From: Euonymus europaeus
Lineage: Eukaryota; Streptophyta; Magnoliopsida; Celastrales; Celastraceae
NCBI GenBank assembly: GCA_963580455.1
Contig: OY756969.1
Span: forward strand, 14,418,760 to 14,482,759
DNA length: 64,000 nucleotides
Direction: 5' to 3'
Shown: positions 12,000-23,763 of the stretch, piece by piece
Layout of the letters: each line of letters starts with the position of its first letter
Position numbering within the stretch: the first letter of the stretch is position 1
Program-made: the position numbers and the translations under genes
Notes under the pieces: generated by a model
Seen by the model: only the letters and a program-made list of their open reading frames with translations
What the model was told of the DNA's origin: nothing
Database searches by the model: none

Positions 12000-12523
12000 C
12001 GGCGACTCGCCGCCAGAGAGCGCGCTTCTTCCAGATTTATAGATAAGTAATAATAATAATAGATAATCGATAGATAGATAATAGATAATAGATAGATAAT
12101 AGATATGTCAGTGTCATTTTCGGAAAAAGTTTTTTATTTTATTTATTATATTATTATTTTATATGTTCAAAAATATGTAAAAATAATTTAGGAAAAAATC
12201 TGCAAAAAAAAAAATCTGTGAAAAAAAAATTATTCTAGGAAAAAAAAAATTTGAAAAAAAAATCTTAAAATAAAAGGACATTTTAGTCATTTAATAGTTC
12301 ATTTCATGTGAAATGTATCATTTCCACCAAATTTAGGTGGAATGAGAATAGAGGTTGAGAGGAAACGTGAAATAAAGGAATAGAATGACTCATTCCCTAT
12401 TTTCCCTTCATTCTATCTCTATTCCCTAAATCAAACGATACCTAAGTTTCAACTTGCAATGGCAGATCGGCAGATGAGCAGATCGCACATGCGACGCTTT
12501 CCTAATGTTTGTAATTTTATGAA
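12000..12523. other. Non-coding DNA with an AGATAATAG microsatellite
   Basis: Imperfect TAATAG/GATAGATA repeats fill about 12038-12105. Beyond them is AT-rich sequence and a block at about 12300-12445 of the type seen in small plant MITEs (tcatttccaccaaat and its partial inverse), with no confirmed termini. Confidence 0.35.
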
Positions 12524-13355
12524 GGGAAAACAATCATTTTGGCCCTTCTACTTATCAAAAAATGGGTAAGTAAGCCCCTTAAATTTAAAATGGGTTAAAC
12601 ATGCTCTCGTATTTCTCATGCTGAAGCAAAAAAGTCTTTCCGTCTATATTCCGTCAAAACAAGAGTTACGTGGCCGTTAACAAATGAGATCGTCTTTTTT
12701 TTGCCTTATTCTTGCAATTGCATAAAATAGGTTTCAGGTTAACAAATCCAATTAGTCATTTTTCTTTTTCGTCTTCTTCTTCGTGCAATTGTGTAGAATA
12801 GGTTCAAAGTTAACCGATTTGAGATTTAGCGATTTTAAAGTCAGCTCTGGTTCTGACAATTTGCAAGAAGAAGAAATGGTGGAGTAGATCGATTATAGTT
12901 CTGACAGGGATTACAACACTAAAGAAGAAGAGCCAGTCATTTCTGAAGACAAATCTGATGAAGAGGATGAGGAGATTTTGAATGCTAGAGAGAAGGTTAG
13001 AAAATGTATAAGGGGTGGAGGGATGTTGTTTTGCTATTATTTATGCTCTAATCACTCTCAAAATAGAAGGGTTCATTTGCCCTATACTTAAAACTTTTAG
13101 GGGCTTAAATGGACCAAACCTTGAAGTACAAGGATTACTTTGAACCAATAAAAATGAAACTTAGAATGTATAAAATAATCTTAAAAAACACATAAGCTTG
13201 TTAACGGACAAATAACTTACTTTTTGACGGAATATAGACAAAAGAGCTTCTTTGCTCCACCATGAAAAGTACGAGGGCTTATATAATCCATTTTAAACTT
13301 AAGGGGCTTACTTGCCCTTTTTTATAAGTACAGGGGTCAAAATGATTCTTTTCCC
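12524..13355 (+). mobile_element. Deleted Mutator-like element (MULE) with about 130-bp TIRs
   Basis: The ends are inverted copies of one another. The left starts gggaaaacaatcattttggc and continues to ttccgtcaaaa near 12658; the right runs from ttttgacggaatatagac near 13223 to aaaatgattcttttccc at 13355. Long TIRs of this sort (aatcattttggcccct) are typical of plant MULEs. The clear 9-bp target duplication expected for Mutator was not found, so the exact outer base is uncertain. The 830-bp length leaves no room for a complete transposase, so the element is non-autonomous. Confidence 0.75.
12865..13020 (+). pseudogene. Remnant of MULE transposase N-terminal acidic region
   Basis: Inside the MULE the plus strand reads an acidic stretch (EEEMVE, stop, then DYSSDRDYNTKEEEPVISED and DEEDEEILNAREKV). 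This is the style of the acidic segment that precedes the DNA-binding region of plant MuDR/MULE transposases. It has an in-frame TAG near 12884 and no catalytic or zinc-finger part follows, so it is a truncated relic. Confidence 0.45.
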
Positions 13356-13855
13356 TTCTATCAATTTTGCCTGGTTGGGAGAGGTGTCAAAAAGGGTTGA
13401 GAGGGATTCGTCTGCCATGGGAGACATGTTGAACCCCTCCGAACTCTTGCTTGGCGTGAGCACCACTCAACACTCAGTGTTCACTTACAAAAACACTTCC
13501 CAACTCTCTCAATATCGAACAAGGGTTCACTTTTATAAATCCCTTTTAACCCACATGTCAAACATAGCTTTAAGTTTTTTTAATTCCCAAAATATGGCCA
13601 TCGATATCTTTTTCTTTTAAATAGGGAATAAATCCCGATAGCATTTCATTTCACCCAAAATACCTAATGCTTTTAACAAGTTAAAGGTTTGAGAATTACA
13701 CATAATTGAAATTAATCCAAAAATTAAGAAAATGAAAAAAGTAAAGACACTTCTGTATATCAATCATCGAGATTTATTTTATGACGTATATATAGGAGAG
13801 GCAAGGAATTTTTTTTGTCATGGGCAACTAGTGACATTAAGTAAAAGAAAAAATT
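13356..13855. other. Non-coding DNA, no gene seen
   Basis: A frame of about 100 codons starts at 13312, but it begins inside the MULE inverted repeat, has no recognisable motif and is not supported. Confidence 0.4.
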
Positions 13856-14235
13856 AAAAGGGGAACAAATAAATCTAAAAATGAAGTAGGCTCTTTTTGT
13901 AAACAATTTGGCTATAAAGAAAATTGCTCAACACAAAAAAAAGGTTTAATAAACACCACAAACATACACCCACTCAGTATATATCTAGATTTTATAGGAA
14001 ATCCTATACCCAAAAACCATTTAATAGAAACCAGAGCCATACAAAACCGAAACCAAATCCCAAAGAAGAAAAATCTAAAAGTAAACATGTTTGTTATAGT
14101 TGTAATACACCAGTACATATAGCAAAATATTTTCGAGTCCATAAATGTATTAATGAATTAGAATTAGATCATAATGTTCTCGCAAAATTAGAGTTACTTC
14201 TCATAGATACTGATGATGATACAAATTCACCTTTC
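13856..14235 (+). pseudogene. Endogenous pararetrovirus (Caulimoviridae) coat-protein fragment
   Basis: Two overlapping pieces are visible in different frames. The first has a CKQFGY motif, found before the basic region of caulimovirid coat proteins. The second has a basic Lys/Asn/Pro-rich stretch followed by a zinc-knuckle-like CYSC....H motif and an INELELD segment. That order is the C-terminal part of the capsid protein in caulimovirids that integrate into plant genomes. The last zinc-ligand cysteine is replaced by Phe, and a frame change and stop codons separate the pieces, so it is a decayed fragment. It ends exactly where a gypsy LTR begins. No protease or reverse transcriptase part is present. 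Other retroelement Gag proteins have similar knuckles, so family assignment is moderate. Confidence 0.5.
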
Positions 14236-16019
14236 TGTGACGCCTCAATTCGACAACGTCACATGGTGCTTACTACACCTTCCTAGGTTACCAATGTGAT
14301 TCACATCTAAGGATCGAACACTAGTTCACCCAACTAGGGAAAATCCATCAATTAAAAGTCCATCAGCATCTCCCCGTAAATTAGAGGATGCCACCCGAAT
14401 ACACGCAGCAATAACAACAAACACATCATAACCTAGCAAGGCATCTAACCATCTATCAGCATGCAATTCCCAACCTAGTAGGGCCTCAGGCTATCTAACA
14501 GCATGCACAAACTGATTTCACAAATCAAACATCATAAGCAATCCCAATCATCACACAAGCAGTACTCAGAGTCCACCCCTGGTTCAAAAGACACAATCAT
14601 AGATATTACCTTCTAACTGTACACAAAGCACACCCACTGGTGCCAACAGTCAATAAGACATAAGTTATCAAATACAAACAACGTGATAATAATTAAAACT
14701 CAGCTCTCTCATTCCCAAATCTACCCTCCTCCAAGTGTCATCTATACCACAACATCGTCTCTACTAACCTGCACTACTAATATTTGTACTAGTCTCACCT
14801 ATAGGGAGGAAAGGGTAAAGGAGTGAGCTAGAAGCTCAGTAGGGGTAAATAGGGTAAATAACAATTATGTCGAATCCGAATAAAAGGACATGCAGCAAAA
14901 TGATATCCCATATGCTCATGTCATATATCACAATAATAATATCCGAGTGTTCTTTCTGGGGCAAACATTCATCAATCTCATAGACTCGACTACCCAACCA
15001 TGTTTTGATCACAACCTTGAACACACATTCTAGTTCCCTAACCTTATCAAATGTATGTTGGCTAAACACCCACAAAACACCCCGGAGAGTCACCCAGTTG
15101 TGAGATCACCATCTCACTCACACCTTATGTGTGTTGCCTCACATGAAGTCATATGGTTGGTGCCCATGCCCTGACACACAACCATCCTCTCATGTGCCTT
15201 TCAAATAATTCCTAGGGAATACCCAAGTCCATACTCAGGCATTCATGCTCCATGCCATGTCAATCAGTATATATGTACTCAACCTATATATATATATAAC
15301 TATTCGTGATGCATGAACGATCAACCATGCTTAATAAGTGATTAAGTATGTAAATGGGTTAATGTAATATACATTTTGGAAGAGAAATATGAATAAACCC
15401 TAAGTCCATTCTTCCTTAGGAACAATAAGGTAAGAACACAAGGCAAGAGGACCAATGATGGAATAAACCATATTTTAGGAGCAAAGAAACAATACGAAAG
15501 AGAATTGGGTCAAGAATTTCCCTACCTCGATTAAGCACCACACAACAATCCAAATTCTCAAAACTAGCGTTTCAACTCCTTTCACCAACCTATCAATTAT
15601 TCAACATTCCAAACCCATATAACTATAGCAATAACACTATTTAACATCAACAACATGATATTAATCATCAATTTAGAGAACTTACCTTCTCTCTCTAGGA
15701 TTTTCCCAAATCCTTGAAACTTCACCAAAATTGTAACTCTACTTGTAATCAACAACCAAACCTAAATATATAACCACAATCATATATATAATCAAGTTCC
15801 TAAAGAATCTAAACCAACCAATCAAAGGTTTGGACAAATCTAACAAAACCTAGTTTTAGAAAAATCACGAAAACTTACCTCAAATCACCCAATCTTCTTG
15901 GAATCCTTCTTGAAACTTGTTATGCTCCACAAATCCACCAAGATTCAAGTCAAATCCTCAAGAAATCTCGCTTTCTTGAGGATTTCTTGAGGATTTCTAC
16001 ATTGGAGAGGACTCAGTCA
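14236..16019 (-). mobile_element. Ty3/gypsy LTR fragment, minus strand
   Basis: Its 3' terminus on the minus strand is GGCGTCACA (plus-strand tgtgacgcc at 14236), as in the solo LTR at 34321-36568. The inner text ctactgagcttc..gctcac (here reversed near 14820-14850) and the exon-like ggattcaaggaagatt..gaggtaagttt (reversed near 15870-15960) also match that family. The 5' (U3) end is missing because a copia LTR begins at 16020. No gypsy internal region is attached, so it is a truncated LTR. Confidence 0.6.
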
Positions 16020-16352
16020 GTTTTAGAAGGATCAAGAATACTCACTGTTATCCTGATCGGTTTGGGGAACTTTTGAGGATCACAGTATGTTTCACAATGC
16101 TTCAATCCGATTCTAATTACGAGAACTAGAAACACAATTATCACAGGACGAACACCTTTGATTTCTTGTTTCAGGAACTGGAGAAGAAGATTTTTTTTGG
16201 GAAAAAATCGTGCCTCTGTTTCTCCTTGCCAATATACGTTTAACGTATATTGGCAGTTGAGAGCAGTTGTCTCCAAGACAACTGCCTCAACTCCCAAGTA
16301 AATGGGTTGGGCTGAGTCTAGCCCATATGGGCGACCCAACCCAAGTCCAACA
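16020..16352 (-). mobile_element. 3' LTR of the Ty1/copia element
   Basis: Read on the minus strand the LTR starts TGTTGGACTTGGGC at 16352, right after a purine-rich tract (GAGTGGGAGA), and ends near CTTCTAAAAC at 16020. The inner 267 bases recur at 23197-23460 as the 5' LTR. Two perfect palindromes lie inside it (16228-16254 and 16263-16285). Length is about 333 bp, normal for plant copia. Confidence 0.85.
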
Positions 16353-17490
16353 TCTCCCACTCGCCCATGATGGGCTGGACTCTATACTTGCATAAGAAAT
16401 CATTCATACAGGTGAACGGACTGTGCGACCTGAAGCACACAGATATTGGGAGCTCTAATATAGAAACCTCATACAGGCCATATTAGAGACATCAACCTCA
16501 AAATATAATTATTCCCGAAAGTGTACTTATGTACCCCAAACATTTTGAATCACACATAATTGAGTATTATTCAATCCCTCAAGAATTCTATACTCAATCC
16601 ATCACAACAATTACAAGTATTCTAAATCATATCAAACTCTTTTGAGTGAGATGATCCCGGCCGGTGAATACAAGCAATAGGTGTAAAGCCAAAAATATTC
16701 TTTCTTTTGCCCTCATATCAATTAGATCTGAATTAATTCGCTTTCCTAGGAGTGCACCTTTATGTCGAATCATTCCATGACCATAGGATACACCCTTAAG
16801 GTAGCAAACATTAATACATCACATCATGATATAGTCAAAAGTTGCAAAGGGTAAAGTATTGAGATCTATGTCTAGATCTCTCTAGGACTCACACAGTGAA
16901 GAAGTAGGGATCCATTCTTTCACTTCCAAATAGGTCGACTAGCACATGCAGTATGAAATGCATGCTATGGCAGAGCTTCTCTTTTCTATTCTTAAGACAA
17001 AGAATGTATGTCATTGCTCTCCTCATTAGAGGTAATATACCATACGAGTCTTAGTCTTGTAACCAAATCACAGCCGCCAAACCTGAACTTCTCATCTACT
17101 CACTTCTAAAGTGTCAGATGACTAACTTCACACTCGGCTTTTATCATATAGACTCATGAATGGCGGGGATTCATTCATGTCGATTCTCTTATTTAAGAAT
17201 CCCATCTTGGTCTTAACCAAGGCGACTCCAAATTGATGACTTTGAATTAAATTCGCTCCCACTGCGCTCAAGTAAGATAATCGAGCGTTATAACTCAAAT
17301 AGTCTCATCTCTACTCGCTTGACAAGTGCTAGAGGCGATTGCTCGTGTGAGTGAGCCAATCTTTGTCTATCAACATACCTTATTGAATTGTACAACTATA
17401 CTCTTACAGTATATACCGTAAAATAAACTTTGAATAATATGTAGAAAACATTTAATTTATTCAACAAACTGCAAGCATCCTAATCGCATA
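16353..17490 (-). other. 3' untranslated region and polypurine tract of the copia element
   Basis: About 1.1 kb of non-coding internal sequence lies between the polyprotein stop and the 3' LTR. The polypurine tract GAGTGGGAGA touches the LTR at 16353-16365. The LTR-proximal 250 bp recur inverted at about 23850-24104. Confidence 0.7.
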
Positions 17491-20400
17491 TTACATTCTA
17501 CACATGCCTAGGGATTTTACATGTTTCATAAATACATCCCTTGCTATAGGCTTGGTGAGTGGGTCTGCCACCATGTCATTTGTAGAAATGTATTTTAGGA
17601 CCACATCCTTGTCAGTAATTGCATCTCTAATATAGTGATATCTTTTCTTGATGTGTTTGGTTTTTCCATGATATTTAGGATCCTTGGCAACAGCCAATGC
17701 AGCAGTATTATCACAGAAAATTGTCACAGGTTCTGATGCTAATTTGACAATTTCTAAGTGCTGCAGGAAACTCTTTAACCAAACAGCATCTTGAGTTGCT
17801 GCGGAATAAGCTACGTATTCAGCCTCCATAGTGGATAAGGCTACACAAGATTGCTTTTTGCTACTCCATAGTATTGCACTATCATTTAGCAAGAAAGTAA
17901 ATCCTGAAGTTGATTTGCACTGATCAACGTCTCCTCCCCAATCAGCATCGGAGTAACCTATCAAGCGCAAATCCTTCTTCCCTTGATAACATAGCATATA
18001 GTCTGAAGTTCCTTTCAGATACCGCAAAATCCTCTTGACTGCCATCCAGTGCTTTTGACCAGGATTTGATTGATATCGGCTGACCAAACCAACAACATAA
18101 CATATGTCAGGACGTGTGCACATCATTGCATACATCAGACTCCCGACAGCAGTGGCATAAGGTACTCTGGACATCTTTTCTATCTCTTCTAGAGTCTTGG
18201 GACACATATCAAGACTTAGGCTCAAACTCTTCTCAACAGGGGTATCCATCGGCTTGCTATCTTGCATGTGATAGCGCTCCAACATCTTTTTGATGTAAGT
18301 CTCTTGAGATAAACCCAAAAGTCTTTTAGCGCGATCTCTAATGATCTTCACACCAAGCACGTAGCTAGCCTCACCCATGTCTTTCATTTCAAAGTTTGAC
18401 GATAACCACTTTTTAGTGGTATCAATCATCTCTTTGTTGTTTCCAGCTATTAGAATGTCATCGACATATAAGGACAAAATTACAAAACCATCACTTGAAC
18501 ATTTTAAATACACACAATGGTCATCTTCCATCATCGTAAATCCATCCTTTTGGATTGCTTGATGAAACTTGATGTTCCATTGCCTAGATGCTTGCTTGAG
18601 ACCATATATAGATCTTTTGAGCTTGCAAACTTTGCGCTCTTGTCCTTTAGATTCAAAACCCAAAGGTTGATCCATATAGATTTCTTCATCTAGTTCTCCA
18701 TTGAGAAAAGCAGTTTTTACGTCAATTTGGAATAATTCTAAGTCCATATATGCAACTATAGCTAGAACGAGGCGAACATAAGTAATTCTCACAACAAGTA
18801 AGAATGTATCTTCATAGTCATTTCCCTCTTCTTGTGTGTAGCCTTTTGCTACTAGTCGAGCCTTATATCTTTCTATGGACCCATCCGCCTTACGTTTAAT
18901 TTTAAGAATCCATTTATTTCCAATGGATTTTCGCCCTGGTGGTAGATCAACCAAGTCCCAGACTTGATTAGCGTTCATTGACTCCATTTATTCTTCCATA
19001 GCTTTACTCCATTCCTTAGCCTTAGGACCAGATAGAGCCTCTTTTATCGATTGTGGCTCTTCATCATCCTGTGGGGCAATCATGAATGCTTCCCCCTCAA
19101 TCTCAAATCGACGACGTGGGATACGTTCACGGATGCTTCGATGAGGTTGAGATTGCTCATGATCTTGCTCCATAGGAGTCGGATCAAGCACCATGTCGCT
19201 CCCACGTTCCACGGGAGGATTAAGTGTGTTCTCTAATCCCTCGACTGCGGTTGGGGCGCCAATTTCTTGATTTTCATAAAATTGAAAATCTTTATTAACC
19301 TCACCTCTCACAGGAAAATCCTCTTCTAAGAAAATGACATCACGGGACTCAAGTTCTGTCACGCTCCCATCAGCTTTTTCACCAATGAAAACAAATCCTT
19401 TGGAGGTTTCAGAGTATCTAATAAAAATACACTTCTTCCCCCTAGGACCAAGTTTCCCATATTGATGAGAATTATTATGAATGTAAGTTGCACACCTCCA
19501 AGGATGCAAATTTCCTAAATTAGGTTTATTGCCATTCCATAATTCATATGGGGTGGATGAGACAGATTTAGAGGGAACACGATTAAGAACGTATGCAGCA
19601 GTTAATAACGCATCTCCCCAAAAGGAAATAGGTAAATTAGCTTGCGCCATCATCGACCTAACCATGTCTAATAGGGTCCTATTCCTCCTTTCCGCAACTC
19701 CATTTTGTTGCGGAGTATAAGGAATAGTTAACTGTCAAGCTATACCTTTTTCATCACAAAAACTTTTAAATTGATCAGATAGATATTCACAACCTCGATC
19801 GGTCCTTAAAGTTTTGATCTTCATGGTTAATTGATTCTCTACCAAATTAGTATATCGTTTGAAGCAATCCAATGCGTCAGACTTATGAGAAATCAAATAA
19901 ACGTGACCAAAACGTGTGAAATCATCTATAAAAGTGATGAAATAGTCGGCACCATGCCTAGCCCTCACATTCAGTGGTCCACAAATGTCTGAATGAATAA
20001 GCTGTAATGGACTAATGGCTCTTTTGGCTTTGCCAAATGGTAATCTAGTTGCTTTGCCAGCTAGGCAATGCTCACATGTGGGCAATTCTATTTTGGCGAG
20101 TGATCCCAAGAGACCTGCTCGTGCCAATCTATTTAATCGATTCTGCCCAATGTGTCCTAATCGAGCATGCCATAAAACACTTGCAGTATTAGGAACAGAA
20201 CTTGGATTACCAATAACATAGATAGACGAATTGTCTTTAATAACAATATTAGTGGTGTCCATCACCATAAATCTATCTAAAACATAGCCAGAACCATAAT
20301 AGACGTTGTCCAGAAATACTTTTACACAACCTTTAACAAACTGAAGCTCAAAACCTAGTTCTAATAAGACAATAACAGAAACAAGATTTCGTCGAACTTC

Positions 20401-21510
20401 ATGAGCGTAGAGCACATCATGAAGGTAAAGTGTGCGACCACCCCGTAGCTCTAGCTTGCAGGTACCGATCCCAAGCACATCAGCGGAAGCATTGTTCCCC
20501 ATGTAAATATTCCTACTTCCTTTAGGAATTCGACGAAATTCCACAAAGTTTGTTTGGTCCCTTGTTATGTGGTCGGTTGCTCCTGAGTGTACAGTCCAAT
20601 AAGGAACCGTCTCAGCAAGCATTAAACAACTACTAACATATAAGTTAGAGGGACAAATTTGTGCAAACAATACCTTTGGCTCAGTGCAATCACGAGCAAA
20701 GTGACCAGGTTTGCCACAATTGAAACAATTGTTGTTTCTGCCTTTCTTGCCACCGCGTTTCCCACGCTTGCGCTTGTGTCCACTAGTACTAGCTTCATTT
20801 CCTCCTTTGCCTTTATGGAAAGCATTTCCTCCTTTGCGTCCAGAGCCTTGTGCTCCTCGCGATTTGGACTCAGTCAAGTAAGCTTCATTATCAGGCTTCT
20901 CAGAGAGAAAATGATCTTCCTCAAGCTCAACATGACGAGCGACTTCATCAAATGTCTTGATGTTGTCGTTATGGGTAAGGTTAACACGCATGTGTTCCCA
21001 ATTTCTTGGCAAATAGCGAATCACAGCTTGAACTTGCTGCTCATCAGTCATTTCATGCCCAGCAGCCCTCAGTTCACTGATCATGTTAGACATGACCGTC
21101 AGATGCTGCCTCATGGTCTGATCTTCGCGCTTCTTATAACCATCAAACTTGAGGGTTAACTGACGCAGCCTTGTTGTTGAAGTTCCACCATACTGGAGCT
21201 TCACAGCATCCCAAACTGCTTGAGCTGAACGATGCCTTTCAAATCGCAGCATCATATCATTCTTCATGCTGCTCAACATCAAAATGCGAGCCACACGATC
21301 TTTGCGCTTATAGGCCTGATATGCTTCCATATCACGCCTATGTTGAGCAGTGTTGCCTTGTTCAGGTTCAGCCATGGGTTGTATAATTAATTCCAGAATG
21401 TCTTGCTCCTCCAGGAGATACTGAATCTTACGATGCCAGACATCGTAATTCTTCTCATTCAGTTTGTCTCCGTGGTTCAAATCAGCGACAATGCTTTTTG
21501 TTGCAGCCAT
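17491..21510 (-). pseudogene. Ty1/copia Gag-Pol polyprotein, two nonsense codons
   Basis: A single frame of 1,340 codons starts at MAATKSIVADLN (21510) and ends at 17491. In order it holds Gag with a CCHC knuckle (CFNCGKPGHFARDC); protease (SGATDH); integrase with an HHCC finger (ending CEHCLAGK) and catalytic core (HSDICGPL, FIDDFTR, LRTDRGCEY); reverse transcriptase with YVDD; and RNase H (GYSDADWGGD, ALSTMEAEYVA). This is the gag-PR-INT-RT-RH order of copia/Tnt1 type. Two in-frame stops break it: TGA at 19735-19737 (integrase, a likely CGA-to-TGA change) and TAA at 18988-18990 (just before RT). The protease Asp is replaced by His (HSGA, codon 20587-20589), which would abolish cleavage. The rest is full length, so inactivation looks recent. 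Confidence 0.93.
20587..20589 (-). other. Copia protease catalytic Asp replaced by His
   Basis: The codon is CAC where aspartic proteases of copia elements have GAC or GAT in the motif DSGA. The surrounding residues (WTV, then SGATDHIT) are conserved. Confidence 0.85.
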
Positions 21511-21932
21511 TTCAACTATATATAGATTCAATTACTTAAATTAGGATCTTGTACAATTCAAATTATTTAAACAATGTTTCGCCATAAATTTCTAAATTAA
21601 TTAATAATAATCTAACACATGCAACAGCAACGAAAGTAATGTTACACATTCAATCAATTTCTGTTAGCATAGTCCAATTATTATTATTTAATTTAAACAT
21701 GCGCAACATTTTGATTATTAGGTAAGATTTATTTCATAAATCTACCAACCTAAAACCTCCCACTATCTTAAATATTTACATACATGCTTATTTAATGTAA
21801 CTAAATTAATAAATTACATAAAAGAAACATGCTTTTAATTAAATAAAACATCAAATATGTATATCCATAAGCAAATAAGCAAATGTACTGGAAATATGTA
21901 CAATGTGATACTGTAAATAGAAAGATTACATA
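21511..21932 (-). other. Copia 5' leader next to gag
   Basis: AT-rich untranslated leader immediately upstream of gag; no coding signal. Confidence 0.5.
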
Positions 21933-22400
21933 TCACATCCTAGGCATATAATCAGGATCAGCTATCACATCATCCGTGTCATCATCACCGTGTTCACCAA
22001 GCTCATACACCTCATACCATGGAACAAAACGAGCAGCAGGCTCCAGAGACCTTGCGCTTCGTCCTGTTCGATGTATACCCATAATGGTATACTGGCGCTC
22101 CCTCTCAAGCAGTATCTCATCAGCGAGAGTGTTGAAGTTAATAAAACTCAACCGTTATTTCAACGCCTGACGAACAAATTCCCATTCATCCGGTAGAGCA
22201 TTGAGCACAATTTCAAGTTGTTGCTCAAGAAAGAACTCATGAACATCACGATGCCACAAATTGTGAATCCAATAAAACATATAATCTATATGCTCAGCAA
22301 TCGTATGCGATTCACTCTTCTTATATGCCAATAATCGTATAATTTGTTCCCTTGTAGCCACTACAATCACAAATAACAAATTATTTTCACAATTAACCAT
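21933..22400 (-). pseudogene. Second Gag-like (UBN2-type) fragment in the copia leader
   Basis: Two minus-strand frames abut. The upstream one reads LLAYKKSESHTIAEHIDYMF and IVLNALPDEWEFVRQALK, then a TAA. The downstream one continues LSFINFNTLADEILLERER. The order (spaced helix, ALPxxW, short link, TLxxEIxxEE-like helix) is that of the UBN2-type Gag domain of copia elements, and it parallels YLPRNWEHMRVNL and ELEED in the main gag. It differs strongly in sequence from the main gag, so it is not a duplication of it. It ends with an acidic tail (DDDTDDVIADPDY). It lies between 5' LTR and gag where only leader is expected, so it may be an older insertion. Confidence 0.5.
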
Positions 22401-23196
22401 TTAATTAGTTAATTAGAACATATACCAAATTTTTCAGAAATTCAAAAAATTCCAGAAAAATCATAAATAATTAGAAAATAAATAAATAATACATCTGGAA
22501 AAAAATAATAATTTTCTCACGTTGCACGCGCCCACACGAGCCAAAAACAGGCAGCCAATCAGAGCCAGCGGTGTACTACACGCGCGCTAATAATTTTTTT
22601 TTTTAAATATTTTGCCGCGGGTCAGACCCGACACGCGGTTCTGTACCGGGTCAAACCGGGGTCCTTGACCCGGTTGACTTGGGCTGGGCGCGTGAGTGCT
22701 CCGCTTGTCGCGTGAGCCTCACGCGCCGCTTTCTACTTGCGTTTTCCGGTCAAATTTTTTCCGATCCTGGCCCAAAAACTATCCAAATCTTTTTTATCAT
22801 TTTCTGAAATTTTTGTTTGTTTTTAATTATGATGTTTGATCATCACACAGTCTCTACGCGACTGTAACTGTTCAAGAACATAATTTTCCAGAAATTTGTG
22901 CCCAGAAAATCAAACTTTGAGGCAGTTTCGATCAATCAACTTCGAAAAATCATAATAAATCACACATCAATCAGAAAAATGTGCATAAATACTCGTTGGA
23001 AAGCTTATTTAGAGAGCTTTCTAACTATACCAAATTCATAATCAAAACATGAAAGAATCTAACTTGAAAAAGAGAAACAAGTTTCGGATTTCATATGAAA
23101 ATTCATGGTATATCATGCATTCTATTGTGTTTCTACTCATAAAAACATCACAATCAAGCATGAAAACATACATACAATCGATCCGATATCAATGTA
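22401..23196 (-). other. Copia 5' leader with GC-rich patch and degenerate primer-binding site
   Basis: About 22510-22750 is GC-rich and repetitive (gggtc, cgcgtga). Next to the 5' LTR the minus strand reads TTGATATCGGATC (about 23180-23192), a poor match to the usual tRNA-iMet site TGGTATCAGAGC. Confidence 0.45.
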
Positions 23197-23460
23197 GTTT
23201 TAGAAGGATCAAGAATACTCACTGTTATCCTGATCGGTTTGGGGAACTTTTGAGGATCACAGTATGTTTCACAATGCTTCAATCCGATTCTAATTACGAG
23301 AACTAGAAACACAATTATCACAGGACGAACACCTTTGATTTCTTGTTTCAGGAATTGGAGAAGAAGATTTTTTTTGGAAAAAAACCGTGCCTCTGTTTCT
23401 CCTTGCCAATATACGTTTAACGTATATTGGCAGTTGAGAGCAGTTGTCTCCAAGACAACT
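23197..23460 (-). mobile_element. 5' LTR of the copia element, truncated
   Basis: Nearly identical to 16020-16285 and in the same orientation, but it stops at the second palindrome (..ccaagacaact). The first roughly 67 bp of U3 are missing and RNase H sequence is joined instead. Confidence 0.85.
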
Positions 23461-23763
23461 AAGTGCTGATGTTGATTTGACAATTTCTAAGTGCTGCAGG
23501 AAACTCTTTAACCAAACAGCATCTTGAGTTGCTGCGGAACAAGCTACGTATTCAGCCTCCATAGTGGATAAGGCTACACAAGATTGCTTTTTGCTACTCC
23601 ATAGTATTGCACTATCATTTAGCAAGAAAGTAAATCTTGAAGTTGATTTGCACTGATCAACGTCTCCTCCCCAATCAGCATCGGAGTAACCTATCAAGCG
23701 CAAATCCTTCTTCCCTTGATAACATAGCATATAGTCTGAAGTTCCTTTCAGATACCGCAAAAT
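23461..23763 (-). pseudogene. Duplicated copia RNase H segment
   Basis: This is a same-orientation copy of about 17732-18033 of the main element with a few differences. It reads GTSDYMLCYQGKKDLRLIGY, SDADWGG and ALSTMEAEYVACS. It is fused at one end to the truncated 5' LTR and at the other to plus-strand copia sequence, so it is a displaced fragment. Confidence 0.85.

Noticed and set aside
13312..13620. 102-codon plus-strand frame
   Set aside because: It begins inside the MULE inverted repeat and has no recognisable motif.
20659..21159. 166-codon plus-strand frame opposite copia gag
   Set aside because: It is the antisense shadow of gag; composition mirrors the real frame on the minus strand.
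23154..23483. Frame of 109 codons across the copia LTR
   Set aside because: It is the LTR itself read in one frame; the same reading appears at 16013-16360.
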